Assembly: GCA_947095535.1 (NCBI GenBank)
Contig: OX352774.1
Location: forward strand, 208,494,965-208,558,964
DNA: 64,000 nucleotides
Origin: Poecilobothrus nobilitatus
Taxonomy: Eukaryota; Arthropoda; Insecta; Diptera; Dolichopodidae
Direction: 5' to 3'
Shown here piece after piece: positions 62,573-64,000 of this stretch. Made by a program: the position numbers and the translations under genes. Each line of letters starts with the position of its first letter. Position 1 is the stretch's first letter. The notes under the pieces are model-generated. The model saw nothing but the letters and a program-made list of their open reading frames with translations, searched no databases and was not told where the DNA came from.

Positions 62573-64000
62573 AAGTAACTAGTTAACATTCTTTTTTTTT
62601 TCCTGTTTTCTTCTGATTTTCATATTTTAATTGAAAGTGAATTGCATTCCATTTTACTTACTTATAATTTTGTATACATGTATACGTATATTGTGTGTAC
62701 CTACTTTGGTTTTTCATTTTTGTTGTTATTTTTTTCATGGTTGCTCTGATAATATTTTCTTTTACTTGTTGTAATTTTATAAATATGCATTGATGTGTTT
62801 TTGAGCTAGATACTGTAATTTCATCTACAGGTAAAATAAAAAAAAATAAAATAAAATAAAAAAATGTATTAAACGAATTTTTTTATACAATTTCAGTGCA
62901 TCTTTTACTAAATATAAGTACTAAAAATTTATAAAAATAAAACAAAAATTGGAAAAAGAAAATTGAAAATGAGAAGAAACTAGTTTTTTTTTGTTGTTGT
63001 TTTTTTTTTAGTTTTTTTTTTTTATTCAATATTTTATTCTTCCAGTTTATAATATTATAGAAATTGCACAAATCGTTAACCTACATTCGTTGCATCTATA
63101 TATGTACATTATCGTATTCACCATATGATGTGATGTTATGTTGTTTTTATTGTATTACTTATAAAGAATTTATATATGCATATATTTATATACGTATATA
63201 TATACAATTTAATGAAAAAACAAAAAAAAAAAAATGTTTTTGTAATATAAACTGGGTTTTTTAATTTTTCTTTTTTTTTTTTTTTATTACGAAATATATA
63301 TATGTGTTTACCTAGATAGCGCCACAATGTAATTTTTTGCTATTCAATTACAGAACAAAGTACAAGCACAAAATGAAATTAAATGAAAAGCACGTGCAAT
63401 ATGATGATCAAATAATGTTTTTTTCTTTTTTTTTTTTTTTTTGGGTTTTTTTATTTTCTAATTTTATGCTATAAGTATAATTTTTTAAAATAAAATAAAA
63501 AAAAAAAAAACTTAAATATGTTTGTGAAAAGCTTATTTTTTGTTTTAAAATTTTTAAAAGAAAAAAAAAAATGTTACTGTATTAAATTTTTTTTTTTTGG
63601 TTGAAGAGATTTTTATTCATATAATATTATTTTCAGTATAATTTTTTAATATAGTTAGTTTTTTTTACTTAAAACTTAATTAAATTTGTAATACTATACA
63701 TAAATAAATATTTAATGTAATTATGTAAAAAAAAAAAAAATGTAATACTTGTTTTGTTTTGCTATCGAATTTTGATGCAAGTTAATAGCAAGTAACTATA
63801 ACTACTATAAAATATAAATGGATTGAATGCTTTATTGAGGGATTTATTTTGATTTCATTTTCGTTTTAGATCCACATCTTTGTCATCATTAAGTTTACAT
63901 AATTCGTTGTTTTCTTCAAATTTAATTGTTATTCATCGATTGTGTACGAAATTAAAAAAAAAAAAAAAAAAAATTTTATTTTCCACCATTTTATTATTCC

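Larger units (their letters stand above)
20553..64000 (+). other. Liprin-alpha: First coding intron of Liprin-alpha (>43.4 kb, 3' end outside window)
   Basis: From the GTATGT donor to the window edge no exon continuing liprin-alpha is found; the next conserved segment (EFATLTKEL... onward) would be obvious. The intron is extremely AT-rich, full of T- and A-runs, TA arrays and TAAGTA/TACTTA motifs, and holds the mobile-element remnants listed below. Stretches between them contain no gene that I can support; the open frames there are Lys/Phe/Ile/Tyr-rich translations of low-complexity DNA. GAT-type triplet repeats occur near 32708-32752 and 57385-57435. Confidence 0.8.

Noticed and set aside
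62823..62834. Possible recursive splice site CTACAG|GTAAAA
   Set aside because: The polypyrimidine tract is weak and GTAAAA is a poor donor; not strong enough to list as a feature.

Overview
The window looks like nuclear DNA of an insect, most probably a fly (Diptera). It is very AT-rich, with countless homopolymer A/T runs and TA/CATA/TAAG-type simple repeats. Its genes have short introns (56-107 nt where complete) with GT..AG ends. The liprin-alpha first exon reads like the fly protein, and remnants of Jockey-type non-LTR elements, a mariner-like element and tRNA-derived SINEs are scattered through the non-coding DNA. There is no bacterial, organellar or viral gene structure.

Genes are packed into the first 20 kb. 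From left to right: a single-zinc-finger, Asn/Asp-rich protein (+, 3783-4586); a three-exon phosphatidylethanolamine-binding protein (PEBP; -, 4846-5634); a two-exon ortholog of C12orf4/FERRY3, a subunit of the endosomal FERRY mRNA-transport complex (+, 6162-7771); a five-exon membrane-anchored JmjC oxygenase-like protein (-, 8039-9231); a two-exon TMEM183 homolog (+, 12491-13614); a three-exon nucleoporin Nup88 (-, 13859-16211); and the first coding exon of Liprin-alpha (+, 20304-20552). I rebuilt all spliced models by hand from reading-frame continuity across GT..AG junctions; every one gives an intact frame. PEBP/FERRY3 and Nup88/Liprin-alpha are divergent pairs; FERRY3/JmjC and TMEM183/Nup88 are convergent with gaps of about 250 bp.

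From 20553 to the end of the window (43.4 kb) I see no further exon. This is read as the first coding intron of Liprin-alpha, still open at the window edge. It contains decayed retroelements (about 22.97, 25.2, 38.06, 38.4 and 60.9 kb), two copies of one SINE family (33.8 and 40.1 kb), a mariner-like remnant bounded by TA-CAGGGTG ends (52.55-53.32 kb), a two-locus repeat family (46.0 and 58.7 kb), a perfect 62-bp palindrome (47.8 kb) and many microsatellites. The intergenic DNA before 3.8 kb holds another SINE, with clear 14-bp target-site duplications, and a transposon-like fragment.

The genes do not form a pathway; they are unrelated cellular genes (endosomal transport, nuclear pore, synaptic scaffold, lipid-binding protein). 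No CRISPR array, toxin system or other obviously new multi-gene system is present. The points most worth a second look are the TMEM183 homolog without its membrane segment, the membrane-anchored JmjC protein, the TSD-flanked SINEs, the perfect palindrome, the two-locus repeat family and the TGTCA/TGACA motif pairs near gene starts.
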